Made by a program: the position numbers and the translations under genes
In this document: positions 63,564-64,000 of the stretch, one piece after another
Layout: each line of letters opens with the position of its first letter
How positions within the stretch are numbered: the first letter of the stretch is position 1
Source of the DNA: Clostridium magnum DSM 2767
Lineage (GTDB): Bacteria > Bacillota > Clostridia > Clostridiales > Clostridiaceae
DNA: 64,000 nt
Assembly (NCBI RefSeq): GCF_001623875.1
Contig: NZ_LWAE01000001.1
Span: 1,426,001-1,490,000 of the forward strand
Direction: 5' to 3'
The notes under the pieces: generated by a model
What the model saw: the letters and a program-made list of their open reading frames with translations, nothing else
Told to the model about the DNA's origin: nothing
Databases searched by the model: none

Positions 63564-64000
63564 ATGTTTCTAAAATCAATTGAAATAAGAGGATTTAAAT
63601 CCTTTGCAGATAAAACAGAATTAGTATTTAAAAATGGAGTTACAGCTGTAGTAGGGCCTAATGGAAGTGGTAAAAGTAATATATCAGATGCAGTGAGATG
63701 GGTGCTTGGTGAACAAAGTGTAAAAAGCCTAAGAGGCGGTAAAATGGAAGATGTTATTTTTGCAGGTACTCAGTTTAGGAAACCTGTAGGTCTTTGCCAA
63801 GTTTCGATGACTCTGGACAATGAAGATAAAAAATTACCATTAGAATATAGTGATATTACTATTTCTAGAAGACTATATCGTTCAGGAGAAAGTGAGTATT
63901 ATATAAATAATACTCACTGTAGATTGAAGGATATACAAGAACTTTTTATGGATACAGGTATAGGTAAAGAAGGTTATTCTATCATAGGTCAGGGTAAAAT
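63564..64000 (+). CDS. smc: Chromosome partition protein Smc (N-terminal part; runs off the window)
   Basis: The frame from ATG 63564 (AAGGAGAG upstream) gives [20 protein letters not shown], Walker [10 protein letters not shown] (about 32-40), [13 protein letters not shown] and the head segment up to SIIGQGK at the window edge. These are the SMC N-terminal ATPase head motifs; the coiled coil and C-terminal head lie beyond 64000. Confidence 0.96.
   Translation, partial: MFLKSIEIRGFKSFADKTELVFKNGVTAVVGPNGSGKSNISDAVRWVLGEQSVKSLRGGKMEDVIFAGTQFRKPVGLCQVSMTLDNEDKKLPLEYSDITISRRLYRSGESEYYINNTHCRLKDIQELFMDTGIGKEGYSIIGQGK

Overview
The window is a low-GC Firmicute chromosome and looks like Clostridium sensu stricto. 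The evidence is the AT-rich codon use, strong AGGAGG ribosome-binding sites, many endospore genes (spoIIGA, sigE, sigG, spoIVA, spoVM, spoVS, ylbJ) and a gene order from ftsA/ftsZ to smc that, as I recall it, matches C. acetobutylicum. Nearly everything from 5.3 kb rightward is chromosomal backbone on the + strand; only an orphan 44-residue peptide, rpmB, ylbJ and tmcAL run leftward.

Positions 1 to about 5,344 are different. This stretch ends exactly inside sigK. The frame at 5340-5621 encodes only the C-terminal third of sporulation sigma-K, beginning at the codons N-E-I-S-L, and the bases at that join (AATGA, 5340-5344) match the crossover core known for the Bacillus subtilis skin element. 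I therefore read the left 5.3 kb as the 3' end of a skin-like sigK-intervening element. Its start, the 5' half of sigK and the recombinase would lie left of the window. The cargo is not phage structural genes. It is a conjugation-like set: a pilin-like membrane protein, a second membrane protein, a VirB4/VirD4-like P-loop ATPase and a 53-residue membrane protein. This is followed by two XRE repressors facing a divergent promoter region with operator-like palindromes, and a short orphan gene. The pilin-like protein and the ATPase share the same N-terminal peptide EKTYSFSE.

From 5.6 to 14 kb come pilT, a membrane glycosyltransferase, ftsA-ftsZ, and the forespore/mother-cell sigma cluster spoIIGA-sigE-sigG with a textbook sigma-F/G promoter before sigG. 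Between pilT and the glycosyltransferase, a leftward 44-residue peptide gene sits behind a structured leader that I could not match to a known riboswitch. From 14 to 25 kb lie ylmC, nrdR, pgeF and a complete phosphate system: phoP-phoR, pstSCAB-phoU, and a DUF47 plus Pit transporter pair. TTAAC-type repeats with an 11-base period stand before three of these units, suggesting PhoP control.

From 25 to 49 kb come housekeeping genes: the PDZ-radical SAM DUF512 protein, der, gpsA, spoIVA, then yicC-remA-gmk-rpoZ-coaBC tightly packed, then priA, def-fmt-yugP-rsmB-rlmN-stp-prkC, rsgA, rpe-thiN, spoVM, rpmB, and asp23-fakA. From 49 to 64 kb come recG, rsmD-coaD, a coiled-coil protein, ylbJ and tmcAL (leftward), pta-ackA, yceD-rpmF-plsX-acpP (phospholipid and fatty-acid supply), rnc with a radical SAM partner, spoVS, a DUF4044 peptide and the 5' end of smc. 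Several intergenic gaps (pstS-pstC, pstB-phoU, coaBC-priA, pta-ackA, the rnc leader) hold large hairpins beyond ordinary terminators. No tRNA, rRNA, CRISPR array or insertion sequence was seen.
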